A DNA stretch of 64,000 nt from Mytilus edulis (GCF_963676685.1 NC_092354.1:19288746-19352745); one strand, 5' to 3'; shown: positions 10,207-22,200, counted from the first letter of the stretch. Made by a program: numbers and translations. The notes: generated from the letters alone by a model not told the origin.

Positions 10207-13200
10207 ATGAAGCTTAGAAATGGAAAAATATTAAATACTAAACTCGTTCAAAGGGTATCTACACGTCTCAATCTTCAGAATCGCTTATCTAAAAATACGA
10301 CCATAGCTAACGTTTTTAACAATAAAAATCGTGGTTACCCTTCTATCGATAAGTGTCATGCCAAAAAATGACTTACGTGTCCCCGTCTTTCCACCAACAA
10401 TACAGTAAGGTCCACATTTAATGGTCGCACATTTTCTCTAAATTTTGAAACTGATATTACTTGAAAAACAAACAGTATTATTTATTTACTCACATGAAAC
10501 AAACCGGGATGCGGTATTCAGTACGTAGGTGAAACTGGGCGATATTTATCTAAACGCACGCAAGAACACCTGTATCGTTTTAAAAGACCCAATAAATTAA
10601 AAAGTATCATTTATCAACATCTTAAGAAGCACAGTCATCCTATTAAATATTTAACAGTTCAACCTTTAGAAGTAGTAAATAAGCAGCCTGGTGAATCTCA
10701 TTCCAAGTTTGTACGATCACGAAAAATAAATGAATTAAATTGGATTAAAAAATTACAGACAGTCTACCCTCTCGGTCTTAATGATAATATCATGGGAATT
10801 GGCAATATATCAAGAACCGATTCTGTTAACATTTTGGATATAGTTTCTAAAACTGTTCGTAAAAATCGTTCTCATGGACGCAGAAAAAATCGCAATCAAA
10901 GAAAATTTCGGACCAACCATACAAATATTTCGGACCTAATTTCCATTTCAAAAAACAACGGCAGACATTATCTGTTAACCAAGCTTTGTTCTTTACCTAT
11001 AAATAAATTAAATAAAATTTTAGAGGATTGCAACACAATTTCATATTACAGTCCTAAGTATGAAATTGTCCAAATTATAATGGCATATTGTTATTCTAAA
11101 CTGTTTCCAAAAATTGATCGCCCTGAAGATCATAAAAAACATTTTATTAAAATAAAGTATGTCAATAAAGGTTTTGATTTTGTAAATATTGCCGGTATTT
11201 TTAACGACCATTCTGTTAAAGACCAAATTCCTGGATATTTTGATAATACTGAACTCCCTCTCATTTGTTATATTTACAAGAAATCTACCCGAAAATATGT
11301 GTTTAATTATAGCCAATTGTGTAAAGATGTAAATATCACTGAAAATACACCTATGTCGTGTAATTGCAGTAATTCAGAATACACCTATGGACCAATTTCC
11401 CATGTTATAACAGGAGACCTTAACATCGTTCGCGACCGAGAGTTAAAATCATTCCTCAGTAAAGGACCTAAATATCGTCCCCCGTCAACTGTTAACTGGA
11501 ATGAGTGTCGTAATATCATCAACGACTCACTCCGCGCCTACTGTTTGAAATGGGTAAAACGGGAAAAAGCTGACAAAAAATCTTTGGACTCTTTTTTTAA
11601 TTCAGTAATGAAGATAGTTGATATTCGAATACAACATTTTAAAGAACATTTTACCCTCAACAAAAACTATAAAAACCCTATTTCGCGTATCAAAAATAAA
11701 CTAACAGAACTAGCCAAGGAATTTGTTTTTGTCCCGGCTGATAAAGCTGCTAATAATATCATTATTGTTTGACGTAAATTTTATATAGAGGTTCTGCAAA
11801 AGGAAATCACGAATTCACCAACATTCCAACTGACTTCATTTTCAGAAAACGACATCTGTAACAAACATAAACTTTTAGCTACTTCTTTACAAGCAGAACC
11901 AAACACAATGAAAGTCCCAACTATGTACTGGCTTCCGAAGCTGCACAAAAAACCTTACAAATATAGATTTATTTCATCTTCCAGCCATTGTTCAACTACT
12001 AAATTGTCTGTTTTACTTACTAGTACACTTGGTACAATAAAAAACCTGATAATAAATTGTTCAAATAAGGCCTTTGAAAATAGTGGAATTAATTACTTTT
12101 GGAGTGTCAAAAACTCGTTGGAAGTACTCGATAAATTGCATGCATATATTGGTGATTTTGAATCTGTTCAAAGTTTTGATTTTTCTACCCTATATACCAC
12201 TTTGCCTCATATTCTTATTAAGAAAAAATTCACATCCCTAATTAACTGGGCATTTAAAAAGTCGGAATGCGAGTACATATGTTCAAACTCTTTTAGATCA
12301 TTTTTTAGTAGCAATAAACAAAAGAACTATGTCAATTGGACATGCTTTGATACTATTTATGCACTTGAATTTTTACTTGATAACATTTTTGTTCGCTTTG
12401 GAGATTCCGTATATCGTCAAGTTATTGGAATTCCAATGGGGACTAACTGTGCACCACTTATTGCGGACCTGTTTTTGTATTGTTATGAGTTACAATTTAT
12501 GACGAAAATTAGCAAAGACCCATCAAAACAACATTTGATACAAAAATTTAACAATACTTTTAGATATTTGGATGATATATTGGCTCTAAATAATGACGAC
12601 TTCAGTATGTATACTAAAGAAATTTATCCTGTAGAACTTACTTTAAATAAAGCTAATGATAACAATGACCACTGCCCTTTCCTCGATCTTGATATCTATA
12701 TCATAAACGGGAAGCTTAATACAAAAATTTATGATAAAAGAGATGATTTTTCATTTCCTATTGTTAATTATCCATTTTTAGATGGTGACGTTCCCTTGTC
12801 ACCATCTTATGGTGTTTATATATCTCAACTTGTACGATTCGCTCGTGTATGTAACAATGTATTAGATTTTAGCGAGAGAAATTTATGTATTACTGAAAAA
12901 TTATTACACCAGGGTTTTCGATATCACAAACTGGTCAAAACATTTACTAAATTTTATCACCGGTATAAGGAAATAATTCGTAAATATAACTCAACATGCA
13001 GACATCTTATACGTTCAGGTATTTCACATCCAAAATTTTATGGAAATATTCTTTATAAAGCACAAAAATGTCAGTATTCTCCTCAGAAACTAACAAAACC
13101 TTTAAATAGACTTATTAAAAGGGGATATAGTTACGATACTGTTGTCAGGTCATTAAAGATTGCATATTTTGGCTTTAACATTGATTCACTGATAGGGTCT

Positions 13201-13215
13201 TTGCATCGGAACTAA
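10207..13215 (+). CDS. Naiad PLE polyprotein, candidate selenoprotein (4 in-frame TGA)
   Basis: About 1002 codons from ATG 10207 (MKLRNGK..) to TAA 13213-13215 in a single frame. The only interruptions are TGA at 10369, 10462, 10495 and 11770 (residues 55, 86, 97, 522); there is no TAA, TAG or frameshift. Contexts are CHAKK-U-LTC, DIT-U-KTNSIIYLLT-U-NKPGC and NNIIIV-U-RKF, where PLE relatives carry cysteine by my recall of the family. Domains: Cys/His zinc motif and GIY-YIG core (IIYLLT, QYVGETG, KRTQEHL; residues about 87-145), CxC linker (CNC, residues 385-387), and RT with YWLPKLHKKPYKYRF, FDFSTLYTTLPH, IPMGTNCAPLIADL and FRYLDDIL (YLDD at residues 787-790). The product should nick target DNA and reverse-transcribe its own RNA. 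The alternative is a recently dead copy whose four hits all happen to be TGA. Confidence 0.82.
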
Positions 13216-13865
13216 ACACATTTATTTCTAAAAAAACAGTTGTTGGCATGACACGGGTTATGTTCTTCTCATATATTTTATGATAGTATGATACTAAACC
13301 CCTAACGGGAGGGATTGTACCTGATATTCATATGATGAAGACATAATCTTTCAATCAGTTTAATTGAGGTCTGGAGCTGGCATGTCAGTTAACTGCTAGT
13401 AGTCTGTTGTTATTTATGTATTATTGTCATTTTATTTATTTTCTTTTGTTACATCTTTTGACATCAGACTCGGACTTCTCTTGAACTGAATTTTAATGTG
13501 CGTATTGTTATTGTTTTACTTTTCTACATTGGCTAGAGGTATAGGGGGAGGGTTGAGATCTCATAAACATGTTTAACCCCGCCGCAATTTTGCGCCTGTC
13601 CCAAGTCAGGAGCCTCTGGCCTTTGTTAGTCTTGTATGATTTTAAATTTTAGTTTCTTGTGTATAATTCGGAGTTTAGTATGACGTCCATTATCACTGTA
13701 CTATTATGCATATTTTAGGGGCCAGCTGAAGGACACCTACGGGTGCGGGAATTCTCGCTACATTGAAGACCCATTGGTTGCCTTCGGCTGTTGTTTGCTC
13801 TATGGTCGGATGGTTGTCGCTTTGACATATTCACCATTTCCTTTCTCAATTTTATATATATATAA
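13216..13865 (+). other. Naiad 3' UTR
   Basis: I recognise it as a common mussel repeat tail. A selenoprotein would need a SECIS element here. By eye I found ATGA starts (13248, 13280, 13334) but none with a convincing stem, A-rich apical loop and NGAN partner. Confidence 0.6.
13722..13789 (+). other. Branched RNA-structure candidate in Naiad 3' UTR
   Basis: A 10-bp closing stem CAGCTGAAGG/CCTTCGGCTG (one G-U) encloses a small hairpin CACC-TACG-GGTG and the self-complementary CGGGAATTCTCG. It lies about 80 bp from the element's 3' end, where PLE reverse transcriptase would be expected to bind its template. The structure is seen in sequence; the role is inference. From 13866 to 14575 only AT-rich DNA is visible. 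Confidence 0.5.
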
Positions 13866-14575
13866 TTCTTGAAATATTTGTTTTTGAATACAATCAAAAC
13901 CCATTGCTTTAATATAGATGTAAAAAGGAAGTTTTGAAGACCACAAGTTCCATGCCTCATTTCTCTTCCTACAAAATTATTAAATTTAACTGGCTGTTTT
14001 ATGAACTATTATTAAATAATCAAAATGTTTATGAATGTCGAAATCCTTGCTGTTATGTACATATATTCATTGTAATTTTTCATATAGATAACTTGATACA
14101 ACTTACAATACTTTTGTTCACTATATATATATATATATGATATATGATAACCATGTATCATGATTAAGTATGTACAGTTTACTTTTTGTAATGCCAACTT
14201 AATCTATATTTATCTCATCCAATATTCATTGACTTTTTTGTTTAAGAAATGCTCTCATGTTCATATTAGACATAATAAATCAGTTTCTGTACAAATACCA
14301 CAAATTTTATTATAATATAATTACTTGGAGTTCTCCAAATTGAAAAACAATCCATAAATCCAACATTTTTGATTTCTTATGATTTCAATTATGTCTTATT
14401 CTAAGTACAGGTTTATCAAAATGTGTAAATCATTAAAGGTTTAAATGTTGAGAAAAAAAATCAAATATTGCATTAATTTTTCATTCTACTCGACTATGTA
14501 GTTGCATTTTTTCTTATACATTTGATAAATATGTAGAAGTCATTTATAAAACAGAAACTAATGAACAATTCATGC

Positions 14576-14850
14576 AAACATTTGCTTCATAGAGAAAAAA
14601 TGTGTGAACATTTGCTTAATAGAGAAGAAATTTGTAACATTTGCATATTAGAGAAGAATTTGTGAACATTTGCTTTCATAGAGCAGAAATTTGTGACATT
14701 TGCCTATTAGAAAAGAACTTGTGAACATTTGCTTAATAGAGCAGAAATTTGTGAACATTTGCTTAATAGAGCAGAAATTTGTGAACATTTCCTTAATAGA
14801 GCAGAAATTTGTGAACATTTGCTTAATACAGAAGAAATTTAAGAACATTT
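14576..14850. repeat. 30-bp minisatellite
   Basis: About nine tandem copies of a unit like GTGAACATTTGCTTAATAGA + GCAGAAATTT. The copies from 14715 to 14840 are nearly identical and the edges are degenerate. Confidence 0.9.
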
Positions 14851-15150
14851 AATGACTGTTTTATAATAATCCAATGTAAAGTGAATAGTAAACTAATTGC
14901 TGAAGAAAAATAAGAATTATATAGATTGTTTCAGTAACATCATACAACATTTAATAAATAAATTTGGTTTTTTTACTGTCTTCTGATTGGTTAAAATTAT
15001 TAGTTTTATTTTCAATGTTGTCAATTTTGATGGCGACACACCCACTCTGACGTTGTGTATTCATACTCCAACATGTGTGTACGTTGTTATTGTTAATATA
15101 AATAATATAAAAAGTTCTTTGAGCCTTATTTTTTATAGAAATTTATTTAT

Positions 15151-15273
15151 AATGAATGGCAATAATTTATTTTGATTTTATTGAACCATAAAACTTCGCG
15201 GATTATTCAATGTGAAGAGTCAAAAATTAGTTTTATGGTTCAATAAAATCAAAATAGATAATAGCCATTCATT
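15151..15273. repeat. Long hairpin, 44-bp arms
   Basis: Arms 15151-15194 and 15230-15273 are reverse complements at about 41 of 44 positions (core ATTTTGATTTTATTGAACCA) around a 35-nt loop. Pairing continues into the flanks (TTTATTT/AAATAAA) with a 2-nt bulge. It could be a small foldback MITE or a hairpin-RNA source; nothing shows which. From 15274 to 16457 no gene is visible. Confidence 0.85.
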
Positions 15274-16457
15274 AAATAAACGTATGGAGTAAACTCTTGA
15301 ATTTTGCATTAAAGCAAATGCACCAGATCTGATATGAATAGAGTTTAAAACAGAGATACTATGGACTGTAACTCAGTATACCATGAATAGAAATGAAACA
15401 ACAATGACAATTACTTTGACAGCTAGTTGTTAAATGCTCAAGAGAAAATAAATTATATATAGAATCTAAACTCTTTAAGTTGGAAAAACTGTTGAATATT
15501 CTTCTCGACAAGTCCTTACACATTGACTTCAAGAAATTTTGAAGGTCAAGTTATGGAAACAATAATCATATCATAATATAATCTCTGTGTAGCTTTTTAT
15601 ATATACTGTTTTTACTGTCATAGTTTGACTTTGAATGTGTGTTGTTAAAGAATGTAAATATTTTTCTATAAGTGAACTGTTTTAATGCACATATATAAAA
15701 TAAAAAATGTATAACACAATGAATATTATAATGCATTATTTGAAGTATTTGATGTGTTCAAATTTTTCATAATAAACAATTAAATTTGATGTCTTTTATT
15801 ATTTTTCACACCACATTCATTTTTGAAATTGATAAGAACAAAACTTCCAGTCAAAAAGAGAAATAAAAATGAGTCACAACCCAAAAATGACAAACAAATA
15901 GCAGCTTCACACATGTTAGAACTACTATAAAGGTCGTCTCTATTTAAGCTAGCAAAAACTTAGTTCTCTGTGTCTACCTTGTTCAATTCAAGTAATACCT
16001 ATTCACTTTGAATCTTAATTTAAAGATCAGGTCACCACTCATAAAAGATGATAATCTTGGGTCCAGTAAAAAGATTGATACAGTTGATCTGTTGCCATTC
16101 TCCATAATGATCAGTTACTTTGCTGTCATAACTAATTGAACAACTTATATACATATATGGAACAAATCAATTAAAGTTTCCTTAACGATCCTTGACCAGT
16201 AATGATAACGTCTGGCGTATATACAAAATGTAGTCCTGGTATCGATGATGAGTTTATATAGAACAAATATATAAACATGTAAGTTCATGAGAGAACAACA
16301 CAATACTTGAAAAGTGTGTTTTAGACTTCAAAACTGAAAATAATAAACTTGTTGAAAGTGGTTTATTCACAAGAAAGATTAGATTTTGGTTCACAATGTT
16401 TCCTTTAACAAAAAGTATTACTATTATTTCCTGCATCAAATGTCAACAAAAATCTAA

Positions 16458-16489
16458 GGTGAGCGACACAGGGTCCTTTGCCCCTCTAG
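16458..16489 (+). repeat. Solo family A 3' end
   Basis: AGGTGAGCGACACAGG...CCCCTCTAGT matches the terminal 35 bp of the family A copy ending at 55463 (AGGTGAGGGACACAGG...GCCTCTAGT). Here the terminal hairpin is degenerate. Confidence 0.55.
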
Positions 16490-16989
16490 TTTCGGTTTGC
16501 AATAGCGTTATCAGTTTGAGAACCACGACATGGTATATAACCCATTGTAATCTTAAGTCGTCATTTCAAGAAACGTCAACAATGATAGGCAATATATATA
16601 CAAGTGGAGATCAGTTCTAAGGGTTATATCGAATATCGAGTATCGAATATACAACAACATCATCAAACAAATAATCGAAGAATATCAAGGCTACTTCACA
16701 GTGTATCGACAAAAATGAAACACAATTTATCATTAGAAATACGAAGAGATGATTTTATTGCAAACGATGAAACAAACGACCAGAGTTTTAAAAAAGATAT
16801 CAGGGATACTCCAACGATCCCACAACATCATGAACCAAATTACCATGCGATATCAAGAAGTTTACTTATGACATATGGCCTTAAAAAGATACAATATATC
16901 GACATTAAGCAAAGAATTGTTCCAAAAAGAAATACAGAGCTATATGCATCCATAAGTCTTGAATGTCTTGTCTATGACAAAAATTGTTT

Positions 16990-18460
16990 TCACATCTATA
17001 AGGTTTTTTTACCTGTATTCGTTCTCATATATCCCTGTAAAGTATCAATCCGACTAAATCCTTTACCACACACATCGCACATATACGTTTTTTGAACCAG
17101 TATGTGTTGTGGGAATCGTAGTTCACTAGTTTGACGACATCTTCTACCGCATACACCACACTTACAAATGTGCTTTTCACCAGTATGTATTTTCATATGC
17201 ATATATATACATTTGTAGTTTTAATCGTTGACTAAACCGTTTGCTGCATATATCACAGTTAAAAGGTTTATTATCCGTGTGTGTTATTGTGTTAACCTTT
17301 AAATAGTACAACATTTACGTGACACATATTATGTATATATATATATATATATAGGTTTTTAGCAAGTATGCATTCCAATGTGTTAGTAAATCGTGTCCTT
17401 GGCGTAATATTTTATCACATTCTTTACAAATTCAATATTTTTCAAACATATCTGTTCTCATATGTCTCTTTAAGGCATCACTTCGACTTAAATACAAACA
17501 TCACATATATATGGTTTGATATCAGTATGAATTTTTATGTGTGTCTTTGGCATGTTTAAGGAACTATTTTGACCATTACTTCGATCGTACACGTCTCATC
17601 ATAAAAAGTTTCCATATTGTGTATACGCATGTGTGACTTTTATTCACAAACGTCACAGTTAAAAGCTTTACCATCATTGGGATAACGCATGAGTGACTTT
17701 AATTGTTGATTAAGTCTAAAACTTTTACCACATTCATCACATGTATATTAAAGGTTCATCACCAGTGTGTATTTTTATATGTCTCTGTAAGTTACTTCTT
17801 CCAGAAAATCCTTTACCATATACATCACAAGTATAAGGTTTATCACCAGTCATGCAAATGTGACTTATCATGCTTCCCATGTGTGACGAGATCCTTTAAG
17901 AATTTTTTCCAAACACGTCAGAGTTAAAAACTTTATCATCATTGTGTATACGCATGTGTGACTCTTAGTGTTGTTTGAGACTAAAACATTTACTACAAAC
18001 ATCACATGTATGACGTGTGTCATCATTGTCTAGTATATGCATGTGTGACTTTAAGGTGGTACCTAACACTACTGAGAGATAACTTTGTAAAGTCAGCTAA
18101 ACGTTTTAATAACGTTGTGTGGTAAAGGTAAAATCAAGCTTCTCAATGATCAATATTGTTATTTCTCTAACTGCTACATAACAAACGGTTGGTTCAAAAT
18201 TTTTGAAATTTTTATATTTTTGTTAAAGGGTCAAAGTTAATATATCATGTACATTGTCAATATTTTACGAAAATTAAACGAACACAATTCATTTTAGTCA
18301 AAGTGTTGGGTACCACCTTAAGTGTTCTTTAAGAGTAAAACCTTCACTACATAGTACACAGGTAAAAGGTGTAAGTTATCATCATGATCATGTGCATCCG
18401 TAAGTTACATCTTTGAGCAAATAATTTACCACATACGTCAAACATGAGAAAAATTGACCC
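16990..18460 (-). pseudogene. Decayed C2H2 zinc-finger array, distal part
   Basis: The minus strand shows repeated finger remnants about 84 bp apart ([43 protein letters not shown]) with stops and frameshifts. It is the eroded downstream continuation of the array that encodes the protein at 20770-21729. A TTAA MITE (18055-18317) splits one finger. The plus-strand open frame 16604-17095 overlaps it and has no recognised domain. Confidence 0.75.
18055..18317. mobile_element. 263-bp MITE with TTAA target duplication
   Basis: Terminal inverted repeats GGTGGTACCTAACACT / AGTGTTGGGTACCACC (one mismatch) are flanked by TTAA at 18051-18054 and 18318-18321. Removing the element and one TTAA rebuilds ATGTGTGACTTTAAGTGTTC, the normal finger sequence (compare 33507-33532). 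TTAA duplication is typical of piggyBac-type transposases. No coding capacity. Confidence 0.92.
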
Positions 18461-18719
18461 CCCCCCCCAATTTTTTTTCACATCCCCTTTTCCCTTATTC
18501 TAAAACTGATCTCAATTCCAATTTCTAATGGAGTTTGCAACAATAACTACTCATTTAAATACATCATAAAATATTAAAATGTAAAAAAGTGCATGTTATC
18601 ACTGAATGGTAAAGATTGTTTTAATTTATCAGTTGGTAGTAAAAGTGAATATACATTGTATATTGTATAAAACAATGATTTAAGTTGATTCAACTACTCT
18701 TCTGGACAAAGAAAGATAA

Positions 18720-19823
18720 CTCTAATTGAAATTTCTTGCTATTGCGCAATATTGTGCAATTAGATATTTCTTGCACTTGCGAAATACTGTGCAATTGAAA
18801 ATACTTGTCATTGCACAATACTTTGCAATTGAAGATTTCTTGCTATTGCGCAATAATGTGTGTTTGAAAATTTCTTGCTATTGCACAATACTGTCCAATT
18901 GAAAATTTCTTGCTACTGCTGAATACTGTGCAATTGAAATTTCTTGCTACTGCTGAATACTGTGTAATTGAAAGTTTCTTGCTGTTGCACAATACTTAAT
19001 ATAATAATTTTGGATCCTGATTTGGAACAACTTGAAAACTGGGCCAATAATCAAAAATATAAGTACATGTTAAGATTCAGCATATCAAAGAACCCCAGGG
19101 ATTTAATTTTTGTTAAAATCAAACTAAGTTTAATTTTGGACCCTTTGGACCTTAATGTAGACCAATTTGAAAACAGGACCAAAAATTAAGAATCTACATG
19201 CACAGTTAGATTCGGCATATCAAAGAACCCCAATTATTCAATTTTTGATGAAATCAAACAAAGTTTAATTTTGGACCCTTTTGGACCCTTATTCCTAAAC
19301 TGTTGGGATTAAAACTCCCAAAAGTAATCCCAACCTTCCTTATATAGTCATAAACCTTGTGTTAAAATTTCATAAATTTCTATTTACATATACTAAAGTT
19401 ATTGTGCGAAAACCAAGAATAATGCTTATTTGTGCCCTTTTTTGGCCCCTAATTTCTAAACTGTTGGAACCAAAACTCCCGAATTAAATCCCAACCTTCC
19501 TTTTGTGGTCATAAACCTTGTGTCAAAATTTCATAGATTTCTATTTACTTAAACTAAAGTTATAGTGCAAAAAACAAGAAAATGCTTATTTGGGCCCTTT
19601 TTGGCCCCTAATTCCTAAAATAGTGGGACCAAAACTCCCAAAACCAATCCCAACCTTCCTTGTGTGGTTATAAACCTTGTGTTCAAATTTCATAGATTTC
19701 TATTCACTTTTACTAAAGTTAGAGTGCGAAAACTAAAAGTATTCGGACGACGACGACGCAGACGACGACGCCAACGTGATACCAATATACGACGAACAAA
19801 TTTTTAATTTTTGCGGTCGTATA
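18720..19823 (-). repeat. Family C hairpin-headed repeat, full copy
   Basis: Read on the minus strand: head hairpin (19785-19823; arms TATACGAC/GTCGTATA), a GTCGTC tract (19743-19775), three ~160-bp tandem units starting near 19735, 19575 and 19412 (each with TAACTTTAGT and AAACACAAGGTTTATGAC-like text), a unique body to 19005, then a ~36-bp minisatellite (18727-18995; TTTCTTGCTATTGCGCAATA type). It interrupts the zinc-finger pseudogene. A second copy starts at 63453. Confidence 0.85.
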
Positions 19824-19849
19824 AAAATAAATGTACACATATAAGTAAA

Positions 19850-20055
19850 TTTGAAGTTTAACAAGTGAATTTTATTTACTTGTATAGGTAAAAAAAAAAT
19901 GGCTAAAGTTATGTCCCTTAGACATTCAGATTTTTTTACTTGTAGAAGTAAAAAAGTAATCCTTTCTTCTTTTCTTGAATTCTTAAGATTTCTTAGCCCT
20001 GATAGAATTTTAAATTGTGTACCCTTTGCAGATGTCTTTACTAATCATTTAAGTA
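19850..20055 (+). repeat. Interspersed repeat, second copy at 57.1 kb
   Basis: Shares TTTTATTTACTTGTAT, TATGTCCCTTAG-like, TCTTCTTTTCTTGAATTCTT and TTTAAATTGTGT.TCCTTT in order with 57095-57365. Origin unknown. Confidence 0.65.
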
Positions 20056-20766
20056 CAATTTCCTGAAACGTCACAATTAAAAGGTTTATCTTTATTGTGT
20101 ACACGCATGTGTGAATTTTAGAGTTGTTTAATATTAAAACTTTTGCCACATACATCACAGTTAAAAGATTTATCACCAATATGGTTTCTTAATGACGTAT
20201 ATGGGTCTGTAAATTGCTTCTTCCAGTAAATCCTTTACCACATACATCACAGGCATAAGGTGTATCATCAGTCATATCATGAACTATCATGTGTTACTTT
20301 AATTCACTACGTCCTTTGGGATCTGTTCCACACACGTCACAGTTAAAAGGTTTATCATCATCATGATCATTGTACATACGCATGTGTGACTTTAATTTGT
20401 GATTAACACTAAGCATTTACTACATACATCACACGTATTAGTTTAATCACCAGTATGCTGTATCATGTGTGACTATAATCAATAAGATCGATTAAACGCT
20501 TTCCCTGAAACATCACAATTCACAATTGTGTCATCATTTCCGGAAATATCAATCGTTACTTTATTTTTCTGAATTTGGAACTTTTATTCATAGACGTTTT
20601 GTGTGGTCCGCTTGTCCACTATTGAGCCGCTCAGTGGCCTTAAACTATATTGTGGAATCATCCCTAAATCGTCACATTAAAAAGGTTTATCACCATTGTG
20701 GATACACATGTGTGACTTTAAAAGCTGTTTAAGACTAAAACTTTTACCACATACATCACAGTTAAA
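20056..20766 (-). pseudogene. Decayed C2H2 zinc fingers, proximal part
   Basis: Minus-strand finger remnants (HMRxH..DKPFNCDVCG patterns) with many frame breaks run directly up to the stop codon of the zinc-finger reading frame at 20770. The ancestral protein was therefore much longer. Confidence 0.75.
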
Positions 20767-20769
20767 AGA

Positions 20770-21729
20770 TTAATCCCCATGATCACCAGTATGTATTCTT
20801 ATATGTGTCTGTAATTTACCGGTTCGAGCAAATCCTTTACCACATACATCACATGTATAAGGTTTTTCTCCAGTGTGAATACTCATGTGTTCCTGTACGT
20901 GCTGCTTCCGACTAAAAGCTTTACCACATACATCACAGCTAAACGATTTATCACCAACATGTATTCTTATATGTCTCTGTAAGTTACTTCTTCCAGCAAA
21001 TCCTTTACCACATACATCACATGTATAAGGTTTATCACCAGTGTGTATACGCATATGATTTTTTACGTGCGGCTTCTGTCTAAAAGTTTTACCACATACA
21101 TCACAGCTAAAAGGTTTAACATCAGTGTGTATACGCATATGTTTATTTACGTGTGTCTTCTGTCTAAAAGCTTTACCACATACATCACAGCTAAAAGATT
21201 TATCACCAATATGTATTCGTATATGTCTCTGTAAGTTACTTCTTCTAGCAAATCCTTTACCACATACATCACATGTATAAGGTTTATCACCAGTGTGTAT
21301 AAGCATATGTTTCTTTACGTGTGGCTTCTGTCTAAACGCTTGACCACATACATCACAGCTAAAAGGTTTAACATCAGTGTTATATGTTATATGTTTACCA
21401 CATATTTTACATTTATACGGTTTGTTGGCAGTTTGCTGAATTATAATTGTGTTAAATTCACTAGGTTGGTATTTTGACTGTTCTTCTCTTTTCAATCCTT
21501 TAACACATACTTGACAAGTATTCTCGGACTTATCATGTCTTTTCCATTCGTTACTACACAATTGACACTCATGCTGTATCTTTTCTTCCCTTTCTAATCC
21601 TTTACCACACAGTTGACCAGTGCAATTCTTACACCCATTATTATATATTGTGTCTGCCTTTATAAAGTGATCTGGATTATGATCAAGCGAATCGTTCATA
21701 AAATCAACTGTATTTTTGTTGTCAGTCAT
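20770..21729 (-). CDS. C2H2 zinc-finger protein, truncated paralogue
   Basis: 319 residues. The start MTDNKNT is fixed by an in-frame TAA 12 nt upstream. The N-terminus (residues 1-110) carries Cys pairs ([41 protein letters not shown]) shared with the paralogue at 33.7 kb. One degenerate finger ([13 protein letters not shown], no His pair) precedes seven complete C2H2 fingers with linkers such as TGDKPY, typical nuclear DNA-binding modules. Fingers alternate between two types, suggesting duplication in pairs. The frame ends HTGDHGD-stop where the next finger should begin, and remnants follow, so a local rearrangement truncated it. A pyrimidine-rich stretch ending TTTTGTAAAAG at about 21780 on the minus strand may be the splice acceptor. 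Probable sequence-specific regulator; target unknown; possibly a pseudogene. Confidence 0.75.
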   Translation of the reverse strand: MTDNKNTVDFMNDSLDHNPDHFIKADTIYNNGCKNCTGQLCGKGLEREEKIQHECQLCSNEWKRHDKSENTCQVCVKGLKREEQSKYQPSEFNTIIIQQTANKPYKCKICGKHITYNTDVKPFSCDVCGQAFRQKPHVKKHMLIHTGDKPYTCDVCGKGFARRSNLQRHIRIHIGDKSFSCDVCGKAFRQKTHVNKHMRIHTDVKPFSCDVCGKTFRQKPHVKNHMRIHTGDKPYTCDVCGKGFAGRSNLQRHIRIHVGDKSFSCDVCGKAFSRKQHVQEHMSIHTGEKPYTCDVCGKGFARTGKLQTHIRIHTGDHGD

Positions 21730-21899
21730 TTTCTGTGTTTAGCCCCTTCTTGCTCTCTTTTGTGTTCTTGGCTTGCGCCTTTTACAAAAGAAAAATAACT
21801 TGAATCAGTCAATTTAAGGTTGAATATCATAATATCTAAACATCTAAATATATTTAGTAAACGTAAGTAAGTTGGGGTTTTTTTAAGAAGAAAAATGGT

Positions 21900-22200
21900 T
21901 CATACCGTCACCATTCGAGGATTATCTGATATATACAATTGTTGTCCTTTTTTGGCGTGTATAATTGATCATTACATTTTATTTGTTTTCCTCTATCTTC
22001 ATGATCTTTGCGTCTTAGATATTTGAATTTCTGGTTTTTTTCTCTATCGTCGATGTGCCTAATGTCTTTTGATGATTTTTTAAAAAGATTTATTTCAAAA
22101 GACAGTAACATATCATCACAACTCGGACGCTTCTGTACTGTCATCTTTTAAAAGAGTAGCCGTAACAGGGTACTGCCCGATTTGGGCAAGTTAAATTAAA
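21900..22200 (-). other. Upstream region shared by zinc-finger paralogues
   Basis: Shares GATATA.A.TTGTTGT.CCTTTTT, TTTTTTCTCTATC and CATATCATCACAACTCGG in order with 35490-35640, upstream of the paralogous gene. It may hold a 5' exon or promoter-proximal sequence. The minus open frame 21908-22144 is not conserved as protein between the two loci. Confidence 0.5.

Larger units (their letters stand above)
10102..13865 (+). mobile_element. Naiad-type Penelope-like retroelement, near intact
   Basis: Contains one long coding frame (10207-13215) with permuted order, GIY-YIG endonuclease first and reverse transcriptase last, plus a structured ~650-bp 3' UTR ending near CTTTCTCAATTTTATAT. Canonical PLEs carry the endonuclease C-terminally; the N-terminal arrangement with a CxC linker defines the Naiad/Chlamys clade. 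Neither boundary shows an obvious target duplication, so both ends are approximate. Confidence 0.85.

Noticed and set aside
13216-13865. SECIS element for the Naiad
   Set aside because: Several ATGA starts were tried (13248, 13280, 13334, 13636), but none gave a stem with A-rich apical loop and NGAN partner by eye; left open, not claimed.
14576-14850. CRISPR-like spaced repeat
   Set aside because: The units are head-to-tail without unique spacers and the DNA is eukaryotic; it is a minisatellite.
16604-17095. 163-codon plus-strand open frame
   Set aside because: Its last third is antisense to decayed zinc fingers and no family resemblance is visible; kept only as a note.
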